Shown piece by piece: positions 37,784 through 47,283 of a stretch of DNA of 64,000 nucleotides. Under the pieces are notes generated by a model, which did not search any database, was not told the origin of the DNA, and worked only from the letters and a program-made list of their open reading frames with translations. The position numbers and the translations under genes are program-made. Source of the DNA: RUG191 sp045642225 (GTDB lineage: Bacteria > Bacillota > Clostridia > Lachnospirales > Lachnospiraceae); assembly GCA_045642225.1 (NCBI GenBank), contig JAZUIN010000024.1:124001-188000 (forward strand), read 5' to 3'. Numbering within the stretch: position 1 is the stretch's first letter; every line of letters starts with the position of its first letter.

Positions 37784-39346
37784 TCATTTATTCTCGTTTT
37801 TATTTACCAAATCATAAACAACAAACAATGGTAGAAATGAAAACAAATATCTAGCATTAGTTTCAAACAAGCTAACGAAAACAAACGCTCCAATAAGAAC
37901 TATTCCTATTACGACGTGCGAATCCTCAAATCTTTCTGAATCCATAACAAACAAATTTTTTATTGATTGAACAAATGACAATATCAAAACTACAAACCAT
38001 ACTATTTGAGATAAATTTGCAAAATACGAAAATCTTTCTCCACCTTCTGGGAATAAACTTTCTGGAATTAAAATATTGTCTCCCCCGAGATAATAATAAC
38101 TCCTCAAAAGCTTTCCCACTTTAGAATTGTTTTCATACATTTCTTTTACAAACCCTGCTTCCTTGCCCCATCCAAATATACCATTTGAATAATTTAAATA
38201 TGTCTTATTACAGATATGATTAATATATTTAAAAGGAAACATTTCTCTATATCGGTCTATAACCATATGAATATCTGCTTTAGATTTTTCCTCTTTTGTT
38301 TCAAAGCTACAAGTATATTCATCATCATACCCATTATACTGACCAACCATATCAAAGTTTGATCCTAGCAACAAATAATGCGCCATAGGCATAACTGCGT
38401 TTTTATTTTCAGTATAATTTATAGACTTGTATGCAATAGTTCTTGTTAATATAACTATCAAAACACTTATTATAATACCAATAATAATCTTAAAAAAAGC
38501 TTTTAATCTATCTGGTCTTTTTAATATTTGAACCAACTCACAAATTGCTATTGCAAATAGAACAAATAAATTTGTTGGTTTAATCGCGTATGCAGCACTA
38601 GGTAAAATAACAACCAAAATAGGCTTTAAAAACCATATCAATTTCGACTCTCTTACTACAAGATATATATACAAACTCAACACCGGTACCAAAACCGAAA
38701 AGATATCAGAATATGGCGCAATCATCCATGGAGATAGTCCAAATAATAAAACTGCTAAGACATACGAAAAATATCCCCACACACGTTTTCTTGTAATACG
38801 ATATACAACTAATGACGTCACTAGAACAGATAAATTATTTAATAAAACACCAAAATATACTAGTGCTTTATATCCATTAAACCCTATTATCTTTCCTATT
38901 TTCACAAAAACAATCGTTATTTCGTACATTAAAATATTATTAGGATTTTTCTCAAAATAATGCTTATGAAATTCGTCTAAATTACTATCAACATATTGTG
39001 TCGCTGCATCTTTTAGATAAGACACATCCCATCCCACTTGAAAGAAAACATTTTTAACAATTACAACTTGGAGAATCAACAAAATAACCGATGCTATTAT
39101 TAAAAAATAGAAATATCTTTTTTTATTTTCTTCTTTTTCTTTTTGAGCTATCCTGTCCCCCCAAAAAAATATTAATATAGCAATTACTACTGAAAGGAAA
39201 AACAATATCCACTTAGAAACAGAAAAATCATAATACATCCAATATTGATCTTTTCTATTCATTAGTAGGTTGGTTCCAATAATATACAAAAACAGCAATG
39301 CTATTAACCCATATATTATTTTATAAATGATATTTACAGCTTTCAT
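37784..39346 (-). CDS. GT-C-like polytopic membrane protein, paralogue of 23524-25080
   Basis: A 520-residue protein that shares all blocks listed for the paralogue: MKAVNIIYKIIYGLIA start, WDVSYLKDAATQY, FHKHYFEKNPNNILM, FGLSPWMIAPYSD, KPTNLFVLFA, NKTYLNYSNG, FGWGKEAGF, LFETNARYLFSFLPLFVVYD. The first extracytoplasmic loop ends in DVSYLKD, and the late ETNARYL segment is typical of GT-C proteins. The two copies are 13 kb apart and separated by unrelated membrane genes. Close similarity with conserved loops argues that both are active and may differ in sugar or acceptor. Confidence 0.8.
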   Translation of the reverse strand: MKAVNIIYKIIYGLIALLFLYIIGTNLLMNRKDQYWMYYDFSVSKWILFFLSVVIAILIFFWGDRIAQKEKEENKKRYFYFLIIASVILLILQVVIVKNVFFQVGWDVSYLKDAATQYVDSNLDEFHKHYFEKNPNNILMYEITIVFVKIGKIIGFNGYKALVYFGVLLNNLSVLVTSLVVYRITRKRVWGYFSYVLAVLLFGLSPWMIAPYSDIFSVLVPVLSLYIYLVVRESKLIWFLKPILVVILPSAAYAIKPTNLFVLFAIAICELVQILKRPDRLKAFFKIIIGIIISVLIVILTRTIAYKSINYTENKNAVMPMAHYLLLGSNFDMVGQYNGYDDEYTCSFETKEEKSKADIHMVIDRYREMFPFKYINHICNKTYLNYSNGIFGWGKEAGFVKEMYENNSKVGKLLRSYYYLGGDNILIPESLFPEGGERFSYFANLSQIVWFVVLILSFVQSIKNLFVMDSERFEDSHVVIGIVLIGAFVFVSLFETNARYLFSFLPLFVVYDLVNKNENK

Positions 39347-39429
39347 TTACAACACTTTGTAACCAATTTTTGGAAACTTTCCTTTCTCGCTCACAGACGT
39401 TTAATATACATAAGTAGATTGCTAAATTT

Positions 39430-40974
39430 CTATTGTTCGTGATATTCCGCTTCTGTATTAACAGACCATACATTTGTATGATCGCTCACGTTATTATTTA
39501 TATTTTTTACCGCTTCAAACGAAGTACACATTGAATGATCCATGTTATTGTATCTATGTTGACCATTTCTTCCAACACACAAAATGTTAGGGAATTTTGC
39601 TAGATATTCCTTTACTTCATCTATACGCTCATATGTATCAAAGTAAGCAGGATATGCTTTTTTTACTCGTTCTACATGAGTATCTAGTAAATCATGCTTT
39701 GATTCAATCAAGCCCATTTTTATCATTTCTTTAGCGCCGAGCTTTGCAATTTCTTTATTTGATAAATTCCAGAAATCGTCTCCTTCATCGCAGAAATATT
39801 CCAATCCTAGCCAAACTGTTTCGTATGGATTTTCAACCATATATGGAGACCAGTTATTGTATACCTGAAATCTTCCCATTGTAACATTTCGATCATGAAC
39901 ATATACCCAATTGTCTGGAATAATATTGTTTAATGTAGGGATTTTAGTTTTATTTTTTAATTTCAACTTCTTAACTAATACACCTACTGTTACATAATCT
40001 CTGTAAGGTAACCCTTCTGCAACTTCTCTAACTGTATCTGGAACATCATTCATACCTACAACTAAATCCTTAAGAGGCATTGATGATATTACATAATCAC
40101 ATTCGATAAATTTCTTCTCATTGTTTTCTACAACATTTACACCTACTGCTTTACCGTCTTTAGTGCAAACATTTTCTACTTTAGTATTTTTTACTATTGT
40201 TCCACCATTATTAATGATTTCGCCCGCAGTTATTTCCCAAATTTGTCCTGGTCCTAATTTAGGATAAGAAAATTCTTCAATCAAAGATGTTTCTACATGA
40301 CGATCTTTTTTCCCTATCTTCTTTTGGAACATATCCTTAAGAATCGCCATTATTGATAATCCCTTTACTCGCTGAGCACCCCACTCAGGAGAGATTTCAG
40401 ATGGATGTCTTCCCCATAAATTCTCTGTATATTTTTCAAAGAACATCTCATATAATTTCTTGCCAAATCGATTTACATAGAAATCTTCTAACGATTCTTC
40501 TTTTCTTTTGAAAATTGTTCCCTTTAAATAACTGAAACCTACTACTATAGTAGTGAAAAATCCCATATTTTTTATTGTTTCAAATTTTAATGAAATAGGA
40601 TAGTCAAAAAACTTCTGTTTAAAGAAAATACGAGACAAGCGATTTCTCTTAAGCATTACCCTGTCTTCTTCATCTGGGTTTGGGCCATTTTTAACTATAC
40701 TTCCATTTCTAGACAACTCTCTATCATCAAACGATAGTGCCCCTTGTGTAGGCATCATTTCTTCCCACCATTTATTGACTTCATCAACCTTAGAGAAGAA
40801 CCTGTGGCCACCCATATCCATTCTATTTCCTTTGTAGTTTACCGTACGGGAAATACCTCCAAATGTATCACTCTCTTCGTAAACAACAACTTCATATTCG
40901 TTTTTTTGTTTTGACAACTCATACGCTGCAGTAAGTCCCGCTGGACCAGCTCCAATAACAACTACTTTCTTCAT
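39430..40974 (-). CDS. FAD-dependent NAD(P)-binding oxidoreductase, amine-oxidase/UGM-like
   Basis: A 514-residue soluble protein, the only clearly non-membrane protein in the 27-gene block. It has the N-terminal dinucleotide motif VVVIGAGPAGLTAAYEL with YEESDTFGGISRTV (Rossmann ends of the GMC/amine-oxidase superfamily), then GGHRFFSKVDEVNKWW, and a C-terminal FAD-closing region CVGRNGQHRYNNMDHSM. It resembles UDP-galactopyranose-mutase-related and protoporphyrinogen-oxidase-like enzymes. A sugar-mutase or sugar/lipid-carrier redox role fits the locus but is not established. The ATG at 40974 follows GGAG; its start overlaps the stop of the upstream acyltransferase by four bases. Confidence 0.78.
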   Translation of the reverse strand: MKKVVVIGAGPAGLTAAYELSKQKNEYEVVVYEESDTFGGISRTVNYKGNRMDMGGHRFFSKVDEVNKWWEEMMPTQGALSFDDRELSRNGSIVKNGPNPDEEDRVMLKRNRLSRIFFKQKFFDYPISLKFETIKNMGFFTTIVVGFSYLKGTIFKRKEESLEDFYVNRFGKKLYEMFFEKYTENLWGRHPSEISPEWGAQRVKGLSIMAILKDMFQKKIGKKDRHVETSLIEEFSYPKLGPGQIWEITAGEIINNGGTIVKNTKVENVCTKDGKAVGVNVVENNEKKFIECDYVISSMPLKDLVVGMNDVPDTVREVAEGLPYRDYVTVGVLVKKLKLKNKTKIPTLNNIIPDNWVYVHDRNVTMGRFQVYNNWSPYMVENPYETVWLGLEYFCDEGDDFWNLSNKEIAKLGAKEMIKMGLIESKHDLLDTHVERVKKAYPAYFDTYERIDEVKEYLAKFPNILCVGRNGQHRYNNMDHSMCTSFEAVKNINNNVSDHTNVWSVNTEAEYHEQ

Positions 40975-42011
40975 CCTTTTCTCCATATCCATTTCTTTAT
41001 AACTTTAACTATTTTCCCAACAATAATTGCTCCAAACAATGTAATCAAAAATCTCATTATATATGCAACAAGATTTCCTATTCCAGTAGTGTAAATTTCT
41101 GCAAAATATTTTGATAAAATCAACAATAACACATAATTTATACTATCAGAATACAAATATAAATCAAATGATACATTTCCAATCTTTTCAAATAATGACC
41201 AGTTTAGTTTTTCGAAAAGTAAGGCTATGTATAATACAAACAATGAACCTATAACACCTGTAATTATAATATATATGTATTGAGAAAAACCTTCATAAAA
41301 ATATTTTTTTCCTATAAAAAATACTACAACATATACAATTCCTACTAGCAAACTTTTAAACAAAAAAAGACTTCCATTTTCCAGCTTACGTCTGATGTAT
41401 TTTTCAAAATATACACCTAATAAAAACCATATACCATATTGCAACGACTGCAACATCATATTTCCAGTAGCAAAATAACCCAAAACAAAACACGCAACTG
41501 CAATTACTACGCTTATTTTATTTATATTCAAATATTCTATAAATGCAACAACTACAAATATAATAAATAAAACAACTATAAACCATAAATGACTATTTCC
41601 AAACAACAACAACTGACCAAATATTGCATCTTTTAAAGGATTTTGAAAATATCCACCTATATATTTTAATGGTATCTGCCAAAAAATTGTCACCAAGACA
41701 AAGGGTATAATAAGACGCTTTGCTTTTTTTAAAATAAATGCCCCAACTTCTTGTATCGTATTTATTTCTTTTCTTGTATACATATATACAGCGCCTGAAA
41801 GCATCATAAATAATGGCATATGAAACCCATATATCATATCTACGAACAGTTGCAATGCATTGTTAACTTTCATCGCAGCATCGCCTTGAATCAAGTCAAA
41901 ATACGAAACTCCTCCGTATTTACTTCCCGCTGCCATATATAAGCTATGTCCTAAAAGTACAAGTAATATAACAATACCACGCAAATATTGATAAATTCCT
42001 ATTTTTTTCAT
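40971..42011 (-). CDS. Acyltransferase-3 family membrane protein (copy 7)
   Basis: A 346-residue Acyl_transf_3 protein with R11 and H22 in YLRGIVILLVLLGHSLYM. HMPLFMMLSGAVYMYTR follows after an unusually long first loop (~residues 27-63), then KKAKRLIIPFVLV. Coupled by overlap to the FAD oxidoreductase and ten bases downstream of the 661-residue membrane protein. Confidence 0.87.
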   Translation of the reverse strand: MKKIGIYQYLRGIVILLVLLGHSLYMAAGSKYGGVSYFDLIQGDAAMKVNNALQLFVDMIYGFHMPLFMMLSGAVYMYTRKEINTIQEVGAFILKKAKRLIIPFVLVTIFWQIPLKYIGGYFQNPLKDAIFGQLLLFGNSHLWFIVVLFIIFVVVAFIEYLNINKISVVIAVACFVLGYFATGNMMLQSLQYGIWFLLGVYFEKYIRRKLENGSLFLFKSLLVGIVYVVVFFIGKKYFYEGFSQYIYIIITGVIGSLFVLYIALLFEKLNWSLFEKIGNVSFDLYLYSDSINYVLLLILSKYFAEIYTTGIGNLVAYIMRFLITLFGAIIVGKIVKVIKKWIWRKG

Positions 42012-42021
42012 ATCTTTCTCA

Positions 42022-44007
42022 CTACATTCTAAACAAAATCTCTAAATCATAATACAAATTAGGATTTCTTAAAAACAAACCATTTTGAATATTTACAATC
42101 AATATCGCTACTATCTGAATATAAAGACTAGACAATACAGATCCTTTTATTAAAAAGTTTTTTATATTAGCATCGAAGCTCTTTTCATTCTCTTTGCGCA
42201 AAAACAAAACTATTACAGCTACTATTACAAAAACAAAGGAAAAATCATACATATATCTCGATGTAATACCAGCCATCCAAATATCTGCCAACACTAATAT
42301 ACTAGCCAATATAGTTAGTAATAACCCTAATTTTTTCAAATCTCCTTTTATAGATGGAGAAAAAATACCCACAGTCATTATACTTATAGGGAAAAGCCAA
42401 ATCATTCCTCCTATCATATCATGCAAATAAAAATACCCCAAATAATCTGATGACAAATCTCTTAACTGTAAATATGGAAAATGGTCCACAATCGGAATAG
42501 GCGCGAATACGTATTCCCATATACCTTGAATAAATTTAACACCAGATCCAACCTGATGCGTCATATCAACTCCAGTAAAATTATATTGTGCCCCAAATTC
42601 AAAAATAGATTCGAAACGAAGATAATTATATGTCATCAAACCAACAGCAATTACTACTATAGGCAACGCAATAGACAATAAATTCCAAATCCCCTTTTTT
42701 GAGAAAAACCTATCTTGCTTTATATCTTCGTAAAAAATAACAAAACTTGTTAATATTAATATTGCTAAATGTGGACGACACCCTGCAACAAGTGCCATGC
42801 ATATACTTCCCAAAACAAGTAAAGGCTTTGATATTTTACCTATACCATCAGATGATAATAACCAAAATGAAAGCCCCCAGAAAACAAACGATATACCTGA
42901 TAATATCGCCAAAGAATACGTATTCCCCGGATAAACTAAAGCAATACCTCCTGCTGACATTAAAAGAGCTATATCCGCTAAAAGAAACCTCCCGAGAGAA
43001 ATATTTAATTGATATCGTTTAATTAACGAGCGCAAAAACATATATATTCCTGCAAACAAAAATAGTGCAAAAAGAAAAACTACCTGATAAGTTTTCAAAA
43101 CGATGCCTGTTATAATATACACAGGTAAATACACAAGTATCACTGGAACTATCCCAAAATAAACATAATAATTATGATTATAATACGCTATATCAAACAA
43201 ATATTTTCCACCTGCATTTACCCTGCTTTGAAAATCATAAGGATTATCGAGTAGGTCTAATTGTGGAGCTATTTCAAAATCTAACGATAAATGTCCATCT
43301 GCCAATGCTGTTGTTAACATTTCATACTGCCTAGTTGACTCAGGATCTGTACACCAGGCATTGTATGACGAATTACACTTTAAAAGTCCTAAAATAAATA
43401 CTAAATAACAAACAAATAACAATACCATTATCACCATTTGACTTTTGCTAGTTAGTGAAAACTTTTTCTTAAATAAAATAGACTTTGACCTAAATAAATA
43501 TATACTTCCTATAACCAAAAACAACACCATTAATCTTATCACCGAAAAATCAAATGGTCTTTTTTCATTTATACCTATGCCCTTTACTTCTAGTCTCCCT
43601 GGAACACCAGAAGAGAGATTAACTAAAATCTTCTTACTATCGCCAGACAAATGTAATCTAAGATACCTACTTTGTTCATTACCACTTACTATTTTTGTTT
43701 TGGGTAATTCATAATATGTGGCATCTGCTGCATCTGTTTTTGAAATCACAACATCTATAGGTGCTCCACTAATTAACTCACCGTTTTCATCGTATATATT
43801 CGCGTCTATACAAATATTGTCAACGTGTTGATTTATATCATTTAGCTCTATGTATAGCGACTCATTTTCTGTAAAGGTTCTCGTTATAAAATTCGCTTTA
43901 TCAAACGTTAATGATTCAATAGCGCGAAAATTAAAAAATAGAATCTCTATTGCAACACATAAGACAACTATTAAAATCCAACCTATTATTTCTTTTTTTA
44001 ATTTCAT
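42022..44007 (-). CDS. Large polytopic membrane protein with N-terminal extracytoplasmic domain
   Basis: A 661-residue protein. Helix 1 (residues ~9-26) is followed by about 120 residues outside the membrane with beta-rich character (ENESLYIELNDINQHVDNI, YLRLHLSGDSKKILVNL, PGRLEVKGIGI), then about twelve helices. After helix 3 comes a long loop with CNSSYNAWCTDPESTRQYEML and NPYDFQSRVNAGGKYLFDIAYY. A beta-domain between helices 1 and 2 recalls glycan-binding modules in some wall-polysaccharide GT-C proteins; I cannot name a family. It starts one base after the upstream acyltransferase (copy 8) stops. Confidence 0.72.
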   Translation of the reverse strand: MKLKKEIIGWILIVVLCVAIEILFFNFRAIESLTFDKANFITRTFTENESLYIELNDINQHVDNICIDANIYDENGELISGAPIDVVISKTDAADATYYELPKTKIVSGNEQSRYLRLHLSGDSKKILVNLSSGVPGRLEVKGIGINEKRPFDFSVIRLMVLFLVIGSIYLFRSKSILFKKKFSLTSKSQMVIMVLLFVCYLVFILGLLKCNSSYNAWCTDPESTRQYEMLTTALADGHLSLDFEIAPQLDLLDNPYDFQSRVNAGGKYLFDIAYYNHNYYVYFGIVPVILVYLPVYIITGIVLKTYQVVFLFALFLFAGIYMFLRSLIKRYQLNISLGRFLLADIALLMSAGGIALVYPGNTYSLAILSGISFVFWGLSFWLLSSDGIGKISKPLLVLGSICMALVAGCRPHLAILILTSFVIFYEDIKQDRFFSKKGIWNLLSIALPIVVIAVGLMTYNYLRFESIFEFGAQYNFTGVDMTHQVGSGVKFIQGIWEYVFAPIPIVDHFPYLQLRDLSSDYLGYFYLHDMIGGMIWLFPISIMTVGIFSPSIKGDLKKLGLLLTILASILVLADIWMAGITSRYMYDFSFVFVIVAVIVLFLRKENEKSFDANIKNFLIKGSVLSSLYIQIVAILIVNIQNGLFLRNPNLYYDLEILFRM

Positions 44008-44008
44008 A

Positions 44009-45058
44009 TTATTTTACTTTCTTATTTTTTACTCTTTTAAATAAAACTGTAATTCCCTGTACGACACACCACATAACAATTGAAATACCAATTGTAATCA
44101 AATATACCATATAAGGCGAAAATTCAGGTCTCGCTTCAACAATAATCATATGTGTACAATACATTGGCAAACTTAATGCACCTAAAAACGAAATACATTT
44201 TCCTTTTACACATGATGTAAAAGTTTCACCTGATAATGTCAATCCTAACCCTATTACAAAACAAACAATAACTATTATTTCACTTTGCAAATTCTCTAGT
44301 GTCGCAAGACATGTAACCGATCCATAAACTAATAGCTCTATTATTCCAAAAATAATAACATAACCTCTTTTTTTCTTGATAGTTTTTTGAAATGCTTCAC
44401 TTACTCTATATACCAAAGCACCTAGCAACAATCCTGCTAACGCTCTCATACATAATGCTGGATATATCATCATCTCGTAATGAAACCCATCAATAGTACC
44501 CGTTGATATAATTAAAACACCATATAGAAACATTGGAAGAAATGTGTATAACCACAATCCTATTTTCTCATCTAGATAATATGCTAAATACATCATCACT
44601 GGTAACATTACAAACAACGCAATAATGTACCATAGAATCGGCATCAGCATAGAACTCATTGTCCATCCATCACCCAAATCAACACCATTAGCAATCATTC
44701 CCGTTGCGTTTAATAGTGAGACATTTTCTGTAAAATATAGTGCGAAACGTCCAATTGTTCTAACACCAACATTCATCAACTGCTCTCTCAAAATAAAAAC
44801 AACATATAATATCATAGACAAAAATGTATATGGAAGGATTCTCCACATTTTCTTTAACGTATATTTCACTGGAAAATCTTTAAAAGAATTGCCGGATTCT
44901 TTATATTGTAAAACCTTTTTATATGCAAAAAAACCACTTATAATAAAGAAAAACTCTACAAATATCCAACCCGAATGAAATATATATTTTGTATGATATC
45001 CAACTATTATTGTTGCTGCCAAAAATCGCAACAACTCTAAAAAAACATTTTTCTTCAT
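44009..45058 (-). CDS. Acyltransferase-3 family membrane protein (copy 8)
   Basis: A 349-residue Acyl_transf_3 protein with R11 and H22 in ELLRFLAATIIVGYHTKY, then FVEFFFIISGFFAYKKVL at ~33-50 and TLKKMWRILPYTFLSMI. It is one of two adjacent acyltransferases (copies 8 and 9, 11 bases apart) that belong to different subtypes. Confidence 0.88.
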   Translation of the reverse strand: MKKNVFLELLRFLAATIIVGYHTKYIFHSGWIFVEFFFIISGFFAYKKVLQYKESGNSFKDFPVKYTLKKMWRILPYTFLSMILYVVFILREQLMNVGVRTIGRFALYFTENVSLLNATGMIANGVDLGDGWTMSSMLMPILWYIIALFVMLPVMMYLAYYLDEKIGLWLYTFLPMFLYGVLIISTGTIDGFHYEMMIYPALCMRALAGLLLGALVYRVSEAFQKTIKKKRGYVIIFGIIELLVYGSVTCLATLENLQSEIIVIVCFVIGLGLTLSGETFTSCVKGKCISFLGALSLPMYCTHMIIVEARPEFSPYMVYLITIGISIVMWCVVQGITVLFKRVKNKKVK

Positions 45059-45069
45059 CTTTACTCCAA

Positions 45070-46020
45070 CTATATTCTTTTCACTTTTATTTTATTTACA
45101 AAAAAAGTTTTTGCCACACTATACAACCATACCAAGACAGAAAACAAAATAATCTGAGCAACAATTAATATTATCAAATTATCTCCTAACGCATTCCAGT
45201 CATATACTGTAACAGTTACATTTCCCATGTACATTAATAGCAACGTATTTTTACCCATAAATCTAAAATAGTTATTTACTACAGGTATTCTATCTAAATA
45301 CTTACAAGCTTTTAAAACTACATATGTTCCAGCAATTGCTCCTATTACACAAAGTGGGAACACATGATAAATTCTCAAAGAAAGAACAATTCCTCCATTT
45401 AAAATGTCTACAACCCATACTACAATCGAAATGACTAAAGCAAGAATTTGAGTCCATCTCGGAATTTCTCTTGCATATTCTTTATATAAATGTCCAATAG
45501 CAAAAAAGCCAACGCAAATCAAAGCAACGTCCCACTGATAATAATGAGTTTCTATCCTTGTACCAAAAAACCATCCTGTTACCGTTAACAAAACCAGAAT
45601 TAATACATATAAAACTTTATTATTCCACGAAATCTTATATACTACCCAGTAAATTATTGATGCAACAAATAGTGCTATCAAAAACCATCCTAGAGATAAT
45701 CCGTCACATCCCCAAAATATTCTTTTTATTTTTTTACAAAATTCAACTATATCAAAATTGTTTCTATCTCTAATCAAGACAAAAATAAGAGCTATTATGT
45801 TTAATTTCACATAAGGAATTAATAAACTTTTCACTTTCTTAACCACATATTCTTTAAAAGGTGTAGCCTTAAAGAAATAACCACTCAGAATAATAAATAA
45901 CGGCATATGAAAAGATGTTATAAAAGATCCTGTTTTTATTATGTGATCTGCTAACATCAACACTATTGCAAGCCCTTTTGCAAAATCTATAATTGTATTT
46001 CTTTTATTTTTTTCGTTCAT
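45070..46020 (-). CDS. Acyltransferase-3 family membrane protein (copy 9)
   Basis: A 316-residue Acyl_transf_3 protein, the shortest of the set, with K15 and H26 in IDFAKGLAIVLMLADHI and HMPLFIILSGYFFKATPFKEYV at ~38-59. KKVKSLLIPYVKL follows. The 34-base gap upstream carries the GATTATTTG block described for the array. Confidence 0.87.
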   Translation of the reverse strand: MNEKNKRNTIIDFAKGLAIVLMLADHIIKTGSFITSFHMPLFIILSGYFFKATPFKEYVVKKVKSLLIPYVKLNIIALIFVLIRDRNNFDIVEFCKKIKRIFWGCDGLSLGWFLIALFVASIIYWVVYKISWNNKVLYVLILVLLTVTGWFFGTRIETHYYQWDVALICVGFFAIGHLYKEYAREIPRWTQILALVISIVVWVVDILNGGIVLSLRIYHVFPLCVIGAIAGTYVVLKACKYLDRIPVVNNYFRFMGKNTLLLMYMGNVTVTVYDWNALGDNLIILIVAQIILFSVLVWLYSVAKTFFVNKIKVKRI

Positions 46021-46054
46021 TTACTAAATCCACAAATAATCAACATCCATATCT

Positions 46055-47275
46055 TTATACGAACCATCGTCCTGGCAAAAATATATCACACAATCTCAAC
46101 GTAATATGTGAGATAAACCAATCTGAAAATGGCATATATATCAATGGATACACTATTAAAAGTTTTCCAAAACTAATCTTTTCATTTACAACACATTTTA
46201 CGTCTTCAAAGGCATTTATAGTTTTTTTATCTTTCATTACAATCAAAGACATGATAATCAATATATAATAGAAAAATGTATAATACGCATATCTTCCAAA
46301 ATCAACTTTAAGAATCATCTCTGGCAACAATGTCAATGCCCCTAAAACCACCGCAAGATATGCTAATAAACGTCTTCCTTTTTCACCTCTTAGCAATCTC
46401 TTAGAAAAAAGAATAAAGATCACTAAATACGGAGAAAACATAATCAAGAAAAACGGCAACTCCCTAACATTAATCAGATGATATTCTAATTCGTCTTTAA
46501 ATACACCTTGTCCAAGAATTTCATGATTAAGTATTGTTTCATTATAATCATTTCCCGTATGTGACAACAACTTACTTTGAGCTATTAATTCATCAACAAC
46601 ACCTGCCGTATTTATATGACTAAAAAACTCAAAGAATAAAAACAAAACACAAACTTCTACAAAGGAAAGTATAAAACATATAAAATATTTTTTATCTATT
46701 CCTTCTTTCTTACACATCGCTTTAAAGAACAATAACGCTAAAATAAGATTAGCATTAGTAAACGTAAACCCTTGATGAACGCACATACATATTCCAACCA
46801 AAGGAATTACTAACCACACTAGTTTATCCTCAATAATGAGCATCAAACATATAAATACAATCATTAAATAATAAGTATCTATTCTGCCTAAATTTTCTGG
46901 AACCCAAAAATTTGAAAATGTAAAAACAGAAAAAAATACTATCAACATTCTAACATTATGTAAATTCTCTGGATTACACTTCTTTAAGCAATGATAGAAA
47001 AAAACAAACATTATTAATAATAATACTACCGTTGCTACTATAGAAAAGTGATATAAATTATTATACGTCATCAAGTCAAATGGCATTATCTTATCCAACA
47101 ACTGATAACACGTTCCAACAAATCCCCTAGAAATAAATCCATACTTATATGAAAAAGAATAAAGCGTAGAGTTATAATGACTCATTCCACTTCCAAAATC
47201 TTTAAAAAAACATAACACAGCAAACAATGCTAGCGTTAATAAAAATATTATATTGCCTTCTTTTTTTTTTCTCAT
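46055..47275 (-). CDS. Polytopic membrane protein, repeated ~410-residue family (member 7)
   Basis: A 406-residue member with YNSTLYSFSYKYGFISRGFVGT, LGRIDTYYLMIV, VHQGFTFTNANLIL, NHEILGQGVFKDELEYH and LKVDFGRYAYYTFFYY. It is most like members 53441 and 49638, which share FTNxNxxL, HEILGQ and RY in place of RW. The ribosome site AAGGTGAG precedes the ATG. The upstream gene (member 6) ends nine bases away. Confidence 0.82.
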   Translation of the reverse strand: MRKKKEGNIIFLLTLALFAVLCFFKDFGSGMSHYNSTLYSFSYKYGFISRGFVGTCYQLLDKIMPFDLMTYNNLYHFSIVATVVLLLIMFVFFYHCLKKCNPENLHNVRMLIVFFSVFTFSNFWVPENLGRIDTYYLMIVFICLMLIIEDKLVWLVIPLVGICMCVHQGFTFTNANLILALLFFKAMCKKEGIDKKYFICFILSFVEVCVLFLFFEFFSHINTAGVVDELIAQSKLLSHTGNDYNETILNHEILGQGVFKDELEYHLINVRELPFFLIMFSPYLVIFILFSKRLLRGEKGRRLLAYLAVVLGALTLLPEMILKVDFGRYAYYTFFYYILIIMSLIVMKDKKTINAFEDVKCVVNEKISFGKLLIVYPLIYMPFSDWFISHITLRLCDIFLPGRWFV

Positions 47276-47283
47276 AACTCACC

